This document shows, in pieces, positions 42,889 to 52,345 of a DNA stretch of 56,742 nt. The stretch is from contig JBHJOC010000082.1 in NCBI GenBank assembly GCA_050330095.1, positions 1-56,742 of the forward strand, read 5' to 3'. The stretch is from JBCBWG01 sp036804185 (GTDB lineage Bacteria > Pseudomonadota > Alphaproteobacteria > Rhizobiales > Hyphomicrobiaceae). The position numbers were made by a program, and so were the translations under genes. The notes under the pieces are model-generated. The model had not been told where the DNA came from. It made no database searches and worked only from the letters and a program-made list of their open reading frames with translations. The stretch's first letter is position 1, and the number at the start of each line of letters is the position of its first letter.

Positions 42889-44151
42889 ATGTCAGCGACG
42901 CTCGAGGCACCACGCCCGAACACCTACCGCGCGGGGCCTGACGAGCGAGGTCACTTCGGCATTTACGGCGGAAGGTTCGTCGCCGAGACGCTGATGCCAC
43001 TCATCCTTGAGCTCGAGCATGCTTACGCCGCAGCTAAGGCAGACCCTGCGTTCGCCGCTGAGCTTGCCCACCTCAACAGCCACTACGCGGGTCGACCCTC
43101 GCCGCTGTATTTTGCTCAGCGTCTGACTGAGCACTATCGGGGTGTTGCGAGCCAAGCTGGTGGCTCGGGCGGTGCCAAGGTCTATTTCAAGCGCGACGAG
43201 CTCAATCACACCGGTAGCCACAAGATCAACAACTGCCTTGGACAGATCTTGCTCGCGCGTCGGATGGGCAAGCCGCGGATCATCGCGGAAACGGGGGCTG
43301 GCCAACATGGCGTCGCCGTCGCGACCGTCTGTGCGAAGTACGGCATGCCCTGCGAAGTTTACATGGGTGCAACCGACGTCGAACGGCAGGCGCCGAACGT
43401 TGCGCGCATGAAGCTGCTTGGTGCAAAGGTCAACCCTGTCACATCGGGGGCCGGGACGCTAAAAGACGCCATGAACGAGGCCCTGCGTGACTGGGTCACG
43501 AACGTTGCAGACACCTATTACATCATCGGAACGGCCGCCGGACCTCATCCTTATCCAGCCATGGTGCGCGATTTCCAGTCCATCATTGGCCGGGAGACGC
43601 GCGAGCAGATTTTGGAGGCCGAGGGCCGGCTTCCTGACGCGCTCGTTGCGTGTATTGGCGGTGGCTCGAATGCGATCGGGCTTTTCCATCCGTTTCTGGA
43701 CGATGAGGGCGTCGCGATCTACGGCGTCGAAGCGGGCGGCCACGGGATCGATGTCGCCAACGGGCATGCTGCGTCCATGACCGGAGGCACGCCGGGCGTT
43801 CTGCATGGCAACAGGACCTATCTGCTGCAGGATGACGACGGACAAATCCTTGAAGGCCATTCGATTTCCGCCGGGCTCGATTATCCGGGTGTCGGACCTG
43901 AACATGCGTGGCTCAAGGATTCGGGTCGGGTCGTCTACGTTCCCGCGACCGATGCAGAGGCGCTCGAAGCCTTGCAGCTCTGCACGCGCCTCGAAGGTAT
44001 CATTCCCGCGCTCGAACCGAGCCATGCGCTCGCTTATGTGTCGAAGCTGGCCCCATCGCTCAGCCGAGATAAAATTATTGTGATGAATCTCTGTGGCCGC
44101 GGCGATAAAGACCTGTTCACAGTCGCCAATGCCCTTGGAATGAAGATCTGA
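42889..44151 (+). CDS. trpB: tryptophan synthase beta chain
   Basis: 420 aa PLP enzyme; condenses indole and serine. PLP Lys112 is in HTGSHKINNC; ETGAGQHGVA is the catalytic-Glu region; IGGGSNAIG binds the phosphate of PLP. The N-terminus FGIYGGRFVAETLMP is typical of TrpB1. ATG 42889 has GAGG. trpA, expected directly after, is absent: the next gene is convergent. A GC-rich hairpin (CCCGGCG with CGCCGGG, about 44163-44187) just after the stop may mark the transcript end. Confidence 0.96.
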   Translation: MSATLEAPRPNTYRAGPDERGHFGIYGGRFVAETLMPLILELEHAYAAAKADPAFAAELAHLNSHYAGRPSPLYFAQRLTEHYRGVASQAGGSGGAKVYFKRDELNHTGSHKINNCLGQILLARRMGKPRIIAETGAGQHGVAVATVCAKYGMPCEVYMGATDVERQAPNVARMKLLGAKVNPVTSGAGTLKDAMNEALRDWVTNVADTYYIIGTAAGPHPYPAMVRDFQSIIGRETREQILEAEGRLPDALVACIGGGSNAIGLFHPFLDDEGVAIYGVEAGGHGIDVANGHAASMTGGTPGVLHGNRTYLLQDDDGQILEGHSISAGLDYPGVGPEHAWLKDSGRVVYVPATDAEALEALQLCTRLEGIIPALEPSHALAYVSKLAPSLSRDKIIVMNLCGRGDKDLFTVANALGMKI

Positions 44152-44299
44152 AAGCCCGCCCGGCGAAGCGACCGGCGCCGGGGTTTGGGCACACTGGAGG
44201 GCACTCGACTGCAGTCGATGTGCTTGTGGGGCACTGCGGCACGACCTGGTCAGGTTTCGCCTCTTTTGGACGTCATCTGCGGCCTCCGTTTGATCCGTG

Positions 44300-45187
44300 T
44301 CAGTAGCGGCGGCCTCTGATGAACATTTCCCACCTCTTCTCCCCGATCAGGCAGTCATAGCCGCGCCATGGGGAGCCGGTTGAAAACTGTGCCCTGTAGA
44401 TGAGCGTGGCTGCGTCTGGCGAAATCGTATCGGCCCGGCGACGAAGATCAAACTCGGGGCGATGCGGACCGAGGTCTGCGATCTCCAGAAGAAGTTTCTG
44501 GCGGATCGCTATCCCGAATTGAAGCTGATCAACAATTGGCAGAACAAAGGAGCCTTCCCCACCAACCACACAGTCAGCATAATACCGATCTAGGTCAGGC
44601 AGATCGAAGAGTGTGTTATTCGAGGTGGAGCGGGGCAGCTGGATTGCCAATCCGTTGATGATAATGCCAGCAGAAACCAGCTTGTCCCGAACTTCTGCAA
44701 CGGGAAGCCCTGAGTTGTTGGGCCCGTCCCCAGACACGTCGATCACACGTCGCTTGCTGGTGAGGCCACTGTTCTCGAACAGTGTGCTGCTGAAAATAAG
44801 AGCTTGGCTGATCGAGGTGCGCTGCTCGCGCCGGATCGGCTGGGCGGCGAGCTCACGTGAAAATGCAGCGGCGCTCTCTTCGCCGTCAATAACGCGCCAG
44901 GGCACGACAACCCGTTGAAAGCCTGCGCCGCCCCATTCGACATATGTCACCGCGATCCGCCTGAACTCGCCAGTGGTGATTGCCTTGACGACCTCGGGTT
45001 CACGAAAAGCCTCAATAAAGCCGTCGCGCTGGAGGCGCTGCTCGACCTCGTCCATTGAGAGCGAGACGTCGACGGCGAGCACGAGCTGGAGGTCAACCTC
45101 GATTTCAGCCGAAGCTTTCAATCCGCTCGCAAACACGACTGCGAGCGATAAAACAACCACACAGAAAACGCGCTTGCAGCTTTCCAT
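44300..45187 (-). CDS. secreted DUF1194 (VWA-like) protein
   Basis: 295 aa. A signal peptide (FCVVVLSLAVVFASGLKASA) precedes a von Willebrand A-like domain: LVLAVDVSLSMDEVE is a MIDAS (DxSxS), and RVIDVSGDGPNN matches DUF1194. The domain covers most of the mature protein. A periplasmic location is likely. ATG 45187 is chosen; ATG 45235 and GTG 45214 are alternatives, and none has a strong ribosome site. It is divergent from serC. Function unknown. Confidence 0.8.
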   Translation of the reverse strand: MESCKRVFCVVVLSLAVVFASGLKASAEIEVDLQLVLAVDVSLSMDEVEQRLQRDGFIEAFREPEVVKAITTGEFRRIAVTYVEWGGAGFQRVVVPWRVIDGEESAAAFSRELAAQPIRREQRTSISQALIFSSTLFENSGLTSKRRVIDVSGDGPNNSGLPVAEVRDKLVSAGIIINGLAIQLPRSTSNNTLFDLPDLDRYYADCVVGGEGSFVLPIVDQLQFGIAIRQKLLLEIADLGPHRPEFDLRRRADTISPDAATLIYRAQFSTGSPWRGYDCLIGEKRWEMFIRGRRY

Positions 45188-45394
45188 TGGGGTAGGGTGA
45201 CCGATGATTGCCACAGGCGCAATGCCTTTCAACATGACGGTTTCGTAGGATACGCATGCCCTGGCTCTTCTCGTTATTGTGATCTGCGAGGCGCGGCGGC
45301 CAGCGGTCGCTGAGCGTGGTTGCAGCAGGCTCCAAGCCGCCATCGCGCGCACTTGTGTCTGACCGGCACGGCGCGCTAGAGAGGCGGCGGGACA

Positions 45395-45431
45395 CCTCGC
45401 CCCAACGCGAGGCTTCTATCTGGAAGGATAG
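45395..45431 (+). promoter_or_regulatory. serC-type leader hairpin pair
   Basis: Hairpin CCTCGC-CCCAAC-GCGAGG (45395-45412) is followed directly by CTATC-TGGAAG-GATAG (45416-45431), which ends at the ribosome site of serC. The serC RNA motif is a known cis-regulatory candidate upstream of serC-serA in Alphaproteobacteria; position and two-hairpin form fit. Identity is from memory, not from a covariance model. Confidence 0.6.
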
Positions 45432-45435
45432 GGTG

Positions 45436-46611
45436 ATGCTGAGAACCTCAAGACCGGACGTGCGTCCGGCAAATCCGCATTTTTCATCCGGCCCTTGTGC
45501 CAAGCGCCCGGGCTGGTCGCCCGAGACCTTGAGGGGGGCTGTCGTTGGACGTTCGCACCGCGCCAAGGAGGGCAAGGCGCGACTGGCCCGCGCCATCGAT
45601 CTCACGAGCGCGCTGCTCGAACTTCCGGCGGACTATCGCTGCGGCATCGTGCCGGCCTCGGACACAGGCGCCTATGAGATGGCCATGTGGACGATGCTCG
45701 GTGCGAGGGGCGTCGACGCGCTCGCATGGGAGAGCTTCGGCGCCGGCTGGGTGACGGACGCCGTCAAGCAGCTGAAGCTCGCAGATTGCCGGGTCATAGA
45801 AGCGCCGTACGGGGAGCTGCCAGACCTCGCGGCAGTGGATTTCGACCGCGACGTGCTGTTCACCTCGAACGGGACAACGTCGGGGGTTCGTGTCCCGAAC
45901 TATGACTGGATCCCGGCAGACCGCGCAGGCTTGACGTTCGCAGACGCGACCTCCGCAGCTTTTGCTCAGCCAATCGACTGGGCCAAGGTCGATGTCTGCA
46001 CGTTCTCGTGGCAGAAGGTGATGGGCGGCGAGGGCGGCTTCGGCATGCTGATCCTGTCCCCCAGGGCCGTCGAGCGGCTCGAGACCTACACCCCGGGCTG
46101 GCCACTCCCGAAGATCTTCAGGCTCACGGCGCGCGGCAAGCTGATTGAAGGCATCTTCAAGGGTGAGACGATCAACACACCGTCACTGCTCGCCACGGAG
46201 GACTACATTGACGCCCTCGAGTGGGGCCAGCGCATCGGCGGCGGGCCTGCGCTGATGGCGCGCGCCGACGCCAACGCTCAGGTGCTGTTCGATTGGATCG
46301 AGCGCACACCATGGGTTGCCAACCTCGCCGTCGATCGCGCGACGTGGTCGAATACGTCCGTGTGCTTGAAGATCGTCGCACCATCAATCGCCGCGCGCCC
46401 ACGCGAGGCCCAAGAGGCTTTCGCGAAGAAGATGGCGGCGCTGCTCGATGCCGAGGGCGTCGCCCACGATATCGCCGCCTATCGGGACGCGCCCCCGGGC
46501 CTTCGCATCTGGTGCGGCGCCACGGTCGAGACACGGGATGTCGAGGCGCTCACGCCCTGGCTTGATTGGGCGTTCGAGACGGCTGTTGCAGAATTCGCCG
46601 CCGCGGCCTGA
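45436..46611 (+). CDS. serC: phosphoserine transaminase (alphaproteobacterial type)
   Basis: 391 aa PLP aminotransferase making phosphoserine from 3-phosphohydroxypyruvate. RPANPHFSSGPCAKRPGW at the start is the hallmark of the TIGR01365 branch; PLP Lys194 is in FSWQKVMGGEGG; LFTSNGTTSGVRVP lies at the cofactor. ATG 45436 follows AAGGATAGGG, which is part of the leader hairpin; the upstream frame is rejected. It forms the serine pathway with serA 125 bp downstream. Confidence 0.95.
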   Translation: MLRTSRPDVRPANPHFSSGPCAKRPGWSPETLRGAVVGRSHRAKEGKARLARAIDLTSALLELPADYRCGIVPASDTGAYEMAMWTMLGARGVDALAWESFGAGWVTDAVKQLKLADCRVIEAPYGELPDLAAVDFDRDVLFTSNGTTSGVRVPNYDWIPADRAGLTFADATSAAFAQPIDWAKVDVCTFSWQKVMGGEGGFGMLILSPRAVERLETYTPGWPLPKIFRLTARGKLIEGIFKGETINTPSLLATEDYIDALEWGQRIGGGPALMARADANAQVLFDWIERTPWVANLAVDRATWSNTSVCLKIVAPSIAARPREAQEAFAKKMAALLDAEGVAHDIAAYRDAPPGLRIWCGATVETRDVEALTPWLDWAFETAVAEFAAAA

Positions 46612-46736
46612 TTGGGGCCTGATCGCAGCCAGGTTCCTGCGCCCGTTGTTACGGGCCAGGGACCTCCACGTTCCAAATCACTTGGCCGGGTGTACCGCCG
46701 ACATCGCGACAGGCTTGCCGCGCGCCCTTCCACGAC

Positions 46737-48353
46737 ATGAGTGTTCCCATGAGCAATCCGACACAACCGCGCGTCCTCGTCTCTGATGCGCTTTCTGAAA
46801 CTGCGGTCGACATCTTTCGCCGCGAGGGTCTCGACGTCGTGTTCGAGCCAGATCTCGGCAAAGACAAGGATCGGCTGCACGCCATGATCCCCGAGTTCGA
46901 CGGGCTTGCCGTGCGTTCAGCGACAAAGGTCACCGAGAAGCTGCTCGCCAGTGCGCCGCGCTTGAAGGTCATTGGGCGCGCTGGCATCGGTGTCGACAAC
47001 GTCGACGTCAAATCCGCGACGGCGCGTGGCATCGTCGTCATGAATACCCCTCACGGGAATTCAGTGACCACAGCCGAGCACGCGATTGCCCTGATGTTCG
47101 CGCTCGCACGCCAGATCCCGGCTGCCGATACCTCGACGCAGGCTGGAAAGTGGGAGAAGGCGCGCTTCATGGGCGTCGAGCTCACAGGCAAGACACTCGG
47201 CATCATTGGATGTGGCAACATCGGATCAATTGTTGCGACTCGTGGTGTCGGGCTCAGGATGCGCGTCATCGGTTACGACCCATTTCTGACCCCTGAGCGC
47301 GCGCTGGAGCTTGGCGTCGAAAAGGTCGAACTTGCTGAACTTCTGGCGCGGTCGGACTTCATCACGCTTCATACGCCGTTGATCGAGCAGACCCGCAACA
47401 TCCTCAGCGCTGCGGCTCTCGCCAGGACCAAGCGGGGCGTCCGCATCATCAACTGTGCCCGTGGCGGGCTGATCGACGAACAAGCGCTCGCCGACGCGAT
47501 CGTCGCCGGTCATGTCGCTGGCGCTGCGATCGATGTGTTCGCCGTTGAACCGGCAACCTCGAACGTGCTGTTCGGCCTGCCGAACGTCGTTTGCACACCG
47601 CATCTCGGCGCATCGACCGATGAAGCTCAGGAAAACGTTGCCTTGCAGATCGCGGAGCAGATGTCGGCCTTCCTCTTGAAGGGTGCGATCACGAACGCGA
47701 TCAACTTTCCCAACATTTCTGCCGAAGAAGCCCCACGACTGAAGCCGTTCGTGAAACTCGCCGAAAATCTTGGATTGTTCGCCGGCCAGCTGACGGCGGA
47801 TACGATCACGGCCGTGCGGCTCGAATATGCCGGTGACGTCGCCGACATGAATACCAAGGCACTCACGGCAGCGGCAATCGCTGGCGTGCTTCGACCCGTC
47901 GTGTCCGATGCCGTCAACATGATCTCGGCGCCATCTTTTGCTCGCGATCGCGGGCTCGACATCGAAGAGGTCACGCTTGGCGACGAGGCCGGTGCCTATC
48001 AGACCTATATGCGGCTCACCGTGCGCACGCCATCGATCGAGCGCTCGGTGGCGGGCACAGTCTTCTCAGATGGCAAGCCACGCATCATCCAGGTCAAGGG
48101 TATCGACATGGAGGCCGAGTTCACACGCCACATGCTGTACGTCACGAACGAGGATAAGCCGGGATTCATCGGCCGGTTCGGGGCATTGATGGGCGAGAAC
48201 GGCGTCAATATCGCGCGTCTCAATCTTGGGCGTGACCGCGAGGGCGGGAATGCGATCCTGCTTGTTGCGATTGATCAGGCGATCGACGACCGTGTTCTTT
48301 CAGACATCGGCAAGCTGCCACTGGTGCGTGGTGCTAACCGGCTGGCGTTCTGA
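46737..48353 (+). CDS. serA: D-3-phosphoglycerate dehydrogenase
   Basis: 538 aa long-form PGDH; first committed step of serine synthesis. Substrate/NAD domains (about residues 1-320): GRAGIGVDNVDV, LGIIGCGNIGSIVA (Rossmann), INCARGGLIDE (catalytic Arg), CTPHLGASTDEAQ (catalytic His). An allosteric-substrate-binding domain (about 325-455) and a C-terminal ACT domain (MLYVTNEDKPGFIGRFGALMG) follow. ATG 46737 or 46749 are both possible; neither has a clear ribosome site. A stem GCGAGGCG/CGCCTCGC at 48371-48393 lies just after the gene. Confidence 0.96.
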   Translation: MSVPMSNPTQPRVLVSDALSETAVDIFRREGLDVVFEPDLGKDKDRLHAMIPEFDGLAVRSATKVTEKLLASAPRLKVIGRAGIGVDNVDVKSATARGIVVMNTPHGNSVTTAEHAIALMFALARQIPAADTSTQAGKWEKARFMGVELTGKTLGIIGCGNIGSIVATRGVGLRMRVIGYDPFLTPERALELGVEKVELAELLARSDFITLHTPLIEQTRNILSAAALARTKRGVRIINCARGGLIDEQALADAIVAGHVAGAAIDVFAVEPATSNVLFGLPNVVCTPHLGASTDEAQENVALQIAEQMSAFLLKGAITNAINFPNISAEEAPRLKPFVKLAENLGLFAGQLTADTITAVRLEYAGDVADMNTKALTAAAIAGVLRPVVSDAVNMISAPSFARDRGLDIEEVTLGDEAGAYQTYMRLTVRTPSIERSVAGTVFSDGKPRIIQVKGIDMEAEFTRHMLYVTNEDKPGFIGRFGALMGENGVNIARLNLGRDREGGNAILLVAIDQAIDDRVLSDIGKLPLVRGANRLAF

Positions 48354-48370
48354 AACGGGACCGGACGTGA

Positions 48371-48393
48371 GCGAGGCGACATGCCCGCCTCGC
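48371..48393 (+). terminator. possible terminator hairpin after serA
   Basis: Perfect 8-bp stem GCGAGGCG/CGCCTCGC with a 7-nt loop, 18 bp after the serA stop. No T-run, so it would be Rho-dependent or only a 3' structure. Confidence 0.3.
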
Positions 48394-48521
48394 CGTACAG
48401 ACTCCGGTGCCTGTTGCGCTCAGTTGCCGGAGTTTTCCGCCTTGATCCGGGTTCTGCCATCGAATGATCACGATCGCATTTCGATAGGGTGGCGAGGAGC
48501 TTATGACCAGGGAGAGCGCCC

Positions 48522-50252
48522 TTGCGACCGACATCGACGTCCACCGCGGCAGGACTGACAATAGCTGCAGCTCTAGCGGTCGCAGCGCCAGCTGCACCGG
48601 CCTTTGCCGACACGATCACAGCCCAATCGAAAGTTGTTGCGGTCACGGTGTTTCCAAGCGGTGCAGAAGTGACCCGCGAGGTGCAACTCACCATCCCCGC
48701 CGGTGATCACACCGTCGATTTCGATGATCTGCCCGTCGATGTCATCACGACGTCGCTGCGCCTTGAAGGCAGCGCCACGGGTGCAATCGAACTCGGGCCG
48801 ATCGACGTGCGACAGCTCGAGTTGACGAGCGGGGAAACTGACGCCCTTGATGCCGAGCGCAAGCGTCTCGAAGACGCGATCAGGGCTGCCGACCGTGCGA
48901 TCCAGCGGGTCGGGTTCGAGATCCAGGCAAAAGAGACCGAACGGGACTATCTTGCGAATCTCGCGAGGCTTCCGTCCGCCGGGCCGCTGCCTCCGGCCGC
49001 CGTGGGCGGGGCTGGCCCAGAACAGTGGGCCGCCGTGCTGGGCATTATTGCAAGCAATATGTCGGGTGTTCAGGGCGCCTTGTTCGACCTTGGAATCCAG
49101 CGCGATGATCTCGAAGAACAGAAGCGCGATCTGGAAACCGAACTCGAGCGGCTTGCACCCGTGCCGCGCATGATCACGCGTGGCTCAGCGCGGCTCGCCG
49201 CTGAAACGGACGTCGAGGCGACGCTGACGCTGCGCTATCAGGTGCGGAATGCGTCCTGGCGGCCGATCTACGATGTGCGACTTGCCACCTCGAGCGGTGC
49301 CGACGCAAAATCCGAGGTGACGATTGCGCGCCGCGCCGCAGTCCAGCAATCAACAGGAGAAAGCTGGACCGACGTTGCGCTCAAGCTTTCGACAGCCCGC
49401 CCGAGCGGCCGTTTGACCGCACCGGATGTTGCGAGCCTGACGGTTGACTTCAGACCCGATCCGCCCGTTGCGCCAACGGCAGTTGGGCGCGCCCCAACGG
49501 CGGAGATGATGCCAGCACCCGTGGCTGACGCCGTACCGCTCGCGGCGGCCCGGACTCGATCGGCAATGATGGCGCCGGCCAAGATTGCCGCAAGCGAGCA
49601 GACCGCCGAAGCCGATGTTGGCTCGTTTCAAGTGACATTCGCGATCCGCGATCGCACGAGCGTCACCAACGATGGGGTTGTGAAGTCGGTTCTCATCGGC
49701 ACCGATGCAATCGACGCTGATCTCTTCATCCGCACGTCACCCCGTCTCGATGCGAGAGCCTACGCTTACGCCGACGTGACGCTGCCCGCTGGAGCTCCGC
49801 TTCTTGCTGGTGAAGCGCATGTGTTCAGAGAGGGCACGTACGTCGGACGCCAGCGCTGGCCACAGCTCGCAGCGGGACAGGGCTATCAGATCGGGTTTGG
49901 TCAAGACGACGCGGTAACAGTCGAGTTCTCTGTTGGCGACGAGACGCGCGGGGCGACTGGGATCATCACGGCCTCGAAAACCGATCAGCGGACCTTCAAG
50001 ATCGTGCTCACGAACCTGAGAGAGACGCCGATCCGGTACGAAGTTCTCGATCGGCTCCCGATCTCCTTGAATGAGGCGATCAAGGTCACCGAGGTTCGCG
50101 GCACGCAACCCTCACGCCGAGACATTGACGACAAGCGCGGTGTCGTCGCCTGGGATGGTTCGCTCAGGGCGGGCGAGAAGCGTGAAATCACGTTCGGCTA
50201 TCAGATCGTCTGGCCGAATGCACGCGACATCGTCTACCGCGATCGCGAGTGA
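48522..50252 (+). CDS. MuiA-like DUF4139 domain secreted protein
   Basis: 576 aa. A signal peptide (LTIAAALAVAAPAAPAFA, about residues 12-29) precedes the DUF4140 N-terminal domain (VVAVTVFPSGAEVTREVQL). A coiled coil follows (about 100-145 and 185-210), then the DUF4139 beta domain (LRYQVRNASWRPIYDVRL; FKIVLTNLRETPIRYEVLDRLP). This is the mucoidy-inhibitor MuiA / TIGR02231 architecture. A TTG start at 48522 is used because GGGAGAG lies upstream and the signal peptide begins there; the ATG at 48503 is in another frame. A low-complexity Ala/Pro segment interrupts the middle. Role in the envelope is unknown. Confidence 0.85.
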   Translation: MRPTSTSTAAGLTIAAALAVAAPAAPAFADTITAQSKVVAVTVFPSGAEVTREVQLTIPAGDHTVDFDDLPVDVITTSLRLEGSATGAIELGPIDVRQLELTSGETDALDAERKRLEDAIRAADRAIQRVGFEIQAKETERDYLANLARLPSAGPLPPAAVGGAGPEQWAAVLGIIASNMSGVQGALFDLGIQRDDLEEQKRDLETELERLAPVPRMITRGSARLAAETDVEATLTLRYQVRNASWRPIYDVRLATSSGADAKSEVTIARRAAVQQSTGESWTDVALKLSTARPSGRLTAPDVASLTVDFRPDPPVAPTAVGRAPTAEMMPAPVADAVPLAAARTRSAMMAPAKIAASEQTAEADVGSFQVTFAIRDRTSVTNDGVVKSVLIGTDAIDADLFIRTSPRLDARAYAYADVTLPAGAPLLAGEAHVFREGTYVGRQRWPQLAAGQGYQIGFGQDDAVTVEFSVGDETRGATGIITASKTDQRTFKIVLTNLRETPIRYEVLDRLPISLNEAIKVTEVRGTQPSRRDIDDKRGVVAWDGSLRAGEKREITFGYQIVWPNARDIVYRDRE

Positions 50253-50301
50253 CGATCCCTGGATCGCCGCTGGCTGATGAGGGACTTCAGACTAACGCCA
50301 C

Positions 50302-50325
50302 CCGGCGGCGCGGCCGCGCCGCCGG
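50302..50325. repeat. 24-bp all-GC perfect palindrome
   Basis: CCGGCGGCGCGG followed directly by its reverse complement CCGCGCCGCCGG, between the convergent 3' ends of the DUF4139 and DUF305 genes. No loop, no T-run. It may act as a transcription barrier; nothing else is seen in the spacer. Confidence 0.7.
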
Positions 50326-50429
50326 CGGCAGGGCGCCTGTGTGCCGTCCCTGGAGAGAGCCGACCTGAGCTCGGTGTGGCACTCAAGCGACATCAACCGA
50401 TGGTTCCGCCTCCGCAAGGCGGAACGGAT

Positions 50430-50834
50430 CTATTGGCCGCGCTTGGCCAGCCAATCCCGCATCCAGGCGATCTCCTTGTTCTGCGCGTCGATGATCTCCT
50501 GCGCGAGTTTGCGGACCTCTTCATCGCCACCATGCTCGAGGACGATCTCGGCCATGCGCACCGCACCCTCGTGGTGCGGGATCATGCCCTTCACGAAGTC
50601 GATATCGGCATTGCCCGTGAAAGCGATGTTCATTTCAGAGTGCATGGCATCGTTCGCCTCGCGGAATTTCTTCGTCGAGGGCGCTGAATCCGCGTCTGAG
50701 CTGATGCTGTGGCCTGCATGGCCATGGTGGCCGGCGTGTTGGGAGGCCGCACTTGACCAGACACCAGCTGCGACAGCGGCCGCTGCGAAACCTGTGATGA
50801 GCAGCGTTCTCGAGCCCAATGTAGTGTTCTGCAT
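50430..50834 (-). CDS. DUF305 family protein, exported
   Basis: 134 aa. The signal sequence (LLITGFAAAAVAAGVWSSAA) is followed by a His-rich stretch (QHAGHHGHAGH) and a ferritin-like four-helix DUF305 domain with the signature FVKGMIPHHEGAVRMAE. The His/Met content suggests metal (copper) handling in the periplasm, which is an inference. ATG 50834 has GGAGAGG 6 nt upstream; the upstream frame to 50942 is rejected. Confidence 0.88.
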   Translation of the reverse strand: MQNTTLGSRTLLITGFAAAAVAAGVWSSAASQHAGHHGHAGHSISSDADSAPSTKKFREANDAMHSEMNIAFTGNADIDFVKGMIPHHEGAVRMAEIVLEHGGDEEVRKLAQEIIDAQNKEIAWMRDWLAKRGQ

Positions 50835-50934
50835 GCGATTCCTCTCCATGGGGTCGACCTCATCTGGTGCTTGCGGCCGTGGCTGCAGCGCAGCGTGGCA
50901 CAGATCAGTTCCACCGGCGGCCGCCCACTCGAAC

Positions 50935-50964
50935 GAAAACATCCGCGGACTTCTCCGCGGATGT
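50935..50964 (-). terminator. intrinsic terminator after livK
   Basis: On the minus strand ACATCCGCGGA, a 4-nt loop (GAAG) and TCCGCGGATGT form a perfect 11-bp stem, followed by TTTT. It lies about 40 bp after the livK stop and about 100 bp before the DUF305 gene. Confidence 0.88.
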
Positions 50965-51002
50965 CGTTGGTGCCAGGGCGTTGGAGTCAGCTCAAGTTAC
51001 GA

Positions 51003-52100
51003 TCAGTTGATCTGCTCGTAGTTGCCAGCCGACCAGCGGTAGAACTTGTACGGGGGCAGGTTCGGGTCGCCCTTGGCGTCGAACTTGAACGAGCCGAGCA
51101 CCGTGTTGAACTCATTCGTGTTCAACGCGTTGATCACCTTGTCCGATTCGATGCTTCCGGCGGCCTTGGCAGCCTGAGCCCAAGCCTGGATCGCTGCATA
51201 GGTGTAAAGGACGTAGCCTTCCGGCTCGATGCCCTTGTCGCGGAACGTCTTCACGATGTCGGCTGCAGCTGCGTTCTTCCGTGGGTCCGGCGAGAACGTC
51301 ATGAGCGTGCCTTCGCCGGCATCACCCGTCACGGCCCAGTACTCCTGCGTCACCAGTGCGTCGCCGGAGATCAGCTGGGCGGTCATGCCCTGGTCCCGCA
51401 TCTGGCGCAGGATAAGGCCTGCTTCGGTATGATAGCCGCCGACATAGACGACATCGATGCCTTCCTGCTTCATCTTCGAAACAAGCGCCGAGTAGTCCTT
51501 CTCGCCAGCCGAATAGGCTTCGTACATGGCTTCCTGCAGACCTGCAGCGTTCATGTACTTCTTGGTCTCGTCGGCAAGACCCTGGCCATAGGCCGTCTTG
51601 TCATGAAGGATCGCGACCTTCTTGCCGGCGAACTCTTTGGCGATGAACTCGCCAGCGACCTGACCCTGCTGGTCGTCGCGTCCACAGACGCGGAACACGT
51701 TGGGGCCTGCGCGTTCGTCAGTGAGTTTTGGGTTCGTCGAGGCCGGAGAGATTTGGACGATGCCTTCTTCGGCGTAGACCTTCGAGGACGGGATCGACGA
51801 GCCGGAGCAGAAGTGGCCAGCCACGAGCGCCACACCGGCGCTGGCGAGCTTACCTGCCGCGGCAACCGCCTGCTTCGGATCGCAGGCGTCGTCTTCGACG
51901 ATCAGCTTCAACATCTGTCCATTTACGCCGCCGGCTGCGTTGATGTCGGCCACGGCCTGCTCGGCACCAGCCTTCATCTGCGCACCGAACGAGGCGTATT
52001 GCCCGGTCATCGGTCCGATCGTCGCGATCGAGATTTCCTGAGCTACGGCCGAGCCGGCAAACGCTGTTGCCAGCGCCGCAGACAATACGAGTTTCTTCAT
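51003..52100 (-). CDS. livK: branched-chain amino acid ABC transporter substrate-binding protein
   Basis: 365 aa. A signal peptide (MKKLVLSAALATAFAGSAVA) precedes a type I periplasmic binding fold: ISIATIGPMTGQYASFGAQM, VAGHFCSGSSIPSSKVY, VQISPASTNPKLT, VFRVCGRDDQQG, VAILHDKTAYGQG. It delivers Leu/Ile/Val to the LivHM permease. ATG 52100 has GGGAGGAG. It is last in the operon, separated by 245 bp from the DUF6867 gene, so a second promoter is possible. A strong terminator follows. Confidence 0.94.
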   Translation of the reverse strand: MKKLVLSAALATAFAGSAVAQEISIATIGPMTGQYASFGAQMKAGAEQAVADINAAGGVNGQMLKLIVEDDACDPKQAVAAAGKLASAGVALVAGHFCSGSSIPSSKVYAEEGIVQISPASTNPKLTDERAGPNVFRVCGRDDQQGQVAGEFIAKEFAGKKVAILHDKTAYGQGLADETKKYMNAAGLQEAMYEAYSAGEKDYSALVSKMKQEGIDVVYVGGYHTEAGLILRQMRDQGMTAQLISGDALVTQEYWAVTGDAGEGTLMTFSPDPRKNAAAADIVKTFRDKGIEPEGYVLYTYAAIQAWAQAAKAAGSIESDKVINALNTNEFNTVLGSFKFDAKGDPNLPPYKFYRWSAGNYEQIN

Positions 52101-52345
52101 TCGCAAACTCCTCCCAAGTTCAACAAGATAGACCCACATCGGGCCAACCCTTCGGAGCGCCACCTTCCTAGCACGATGAGTCCCGCCAGGGAACGTCCAG
52201 CAATCGGTCAAAGTGGGCAGAAGTTCGCCAATGTCCGCCAGCGAACGAAAAAAACCGGCATTGCTCCAGCGCTGCGCGATCAGCGCGCTCGCAGAACGAC
52301 CTTAGGGCAATGAACCGTCCGCCGGCGTGTCACCTCGTCGCTGCT

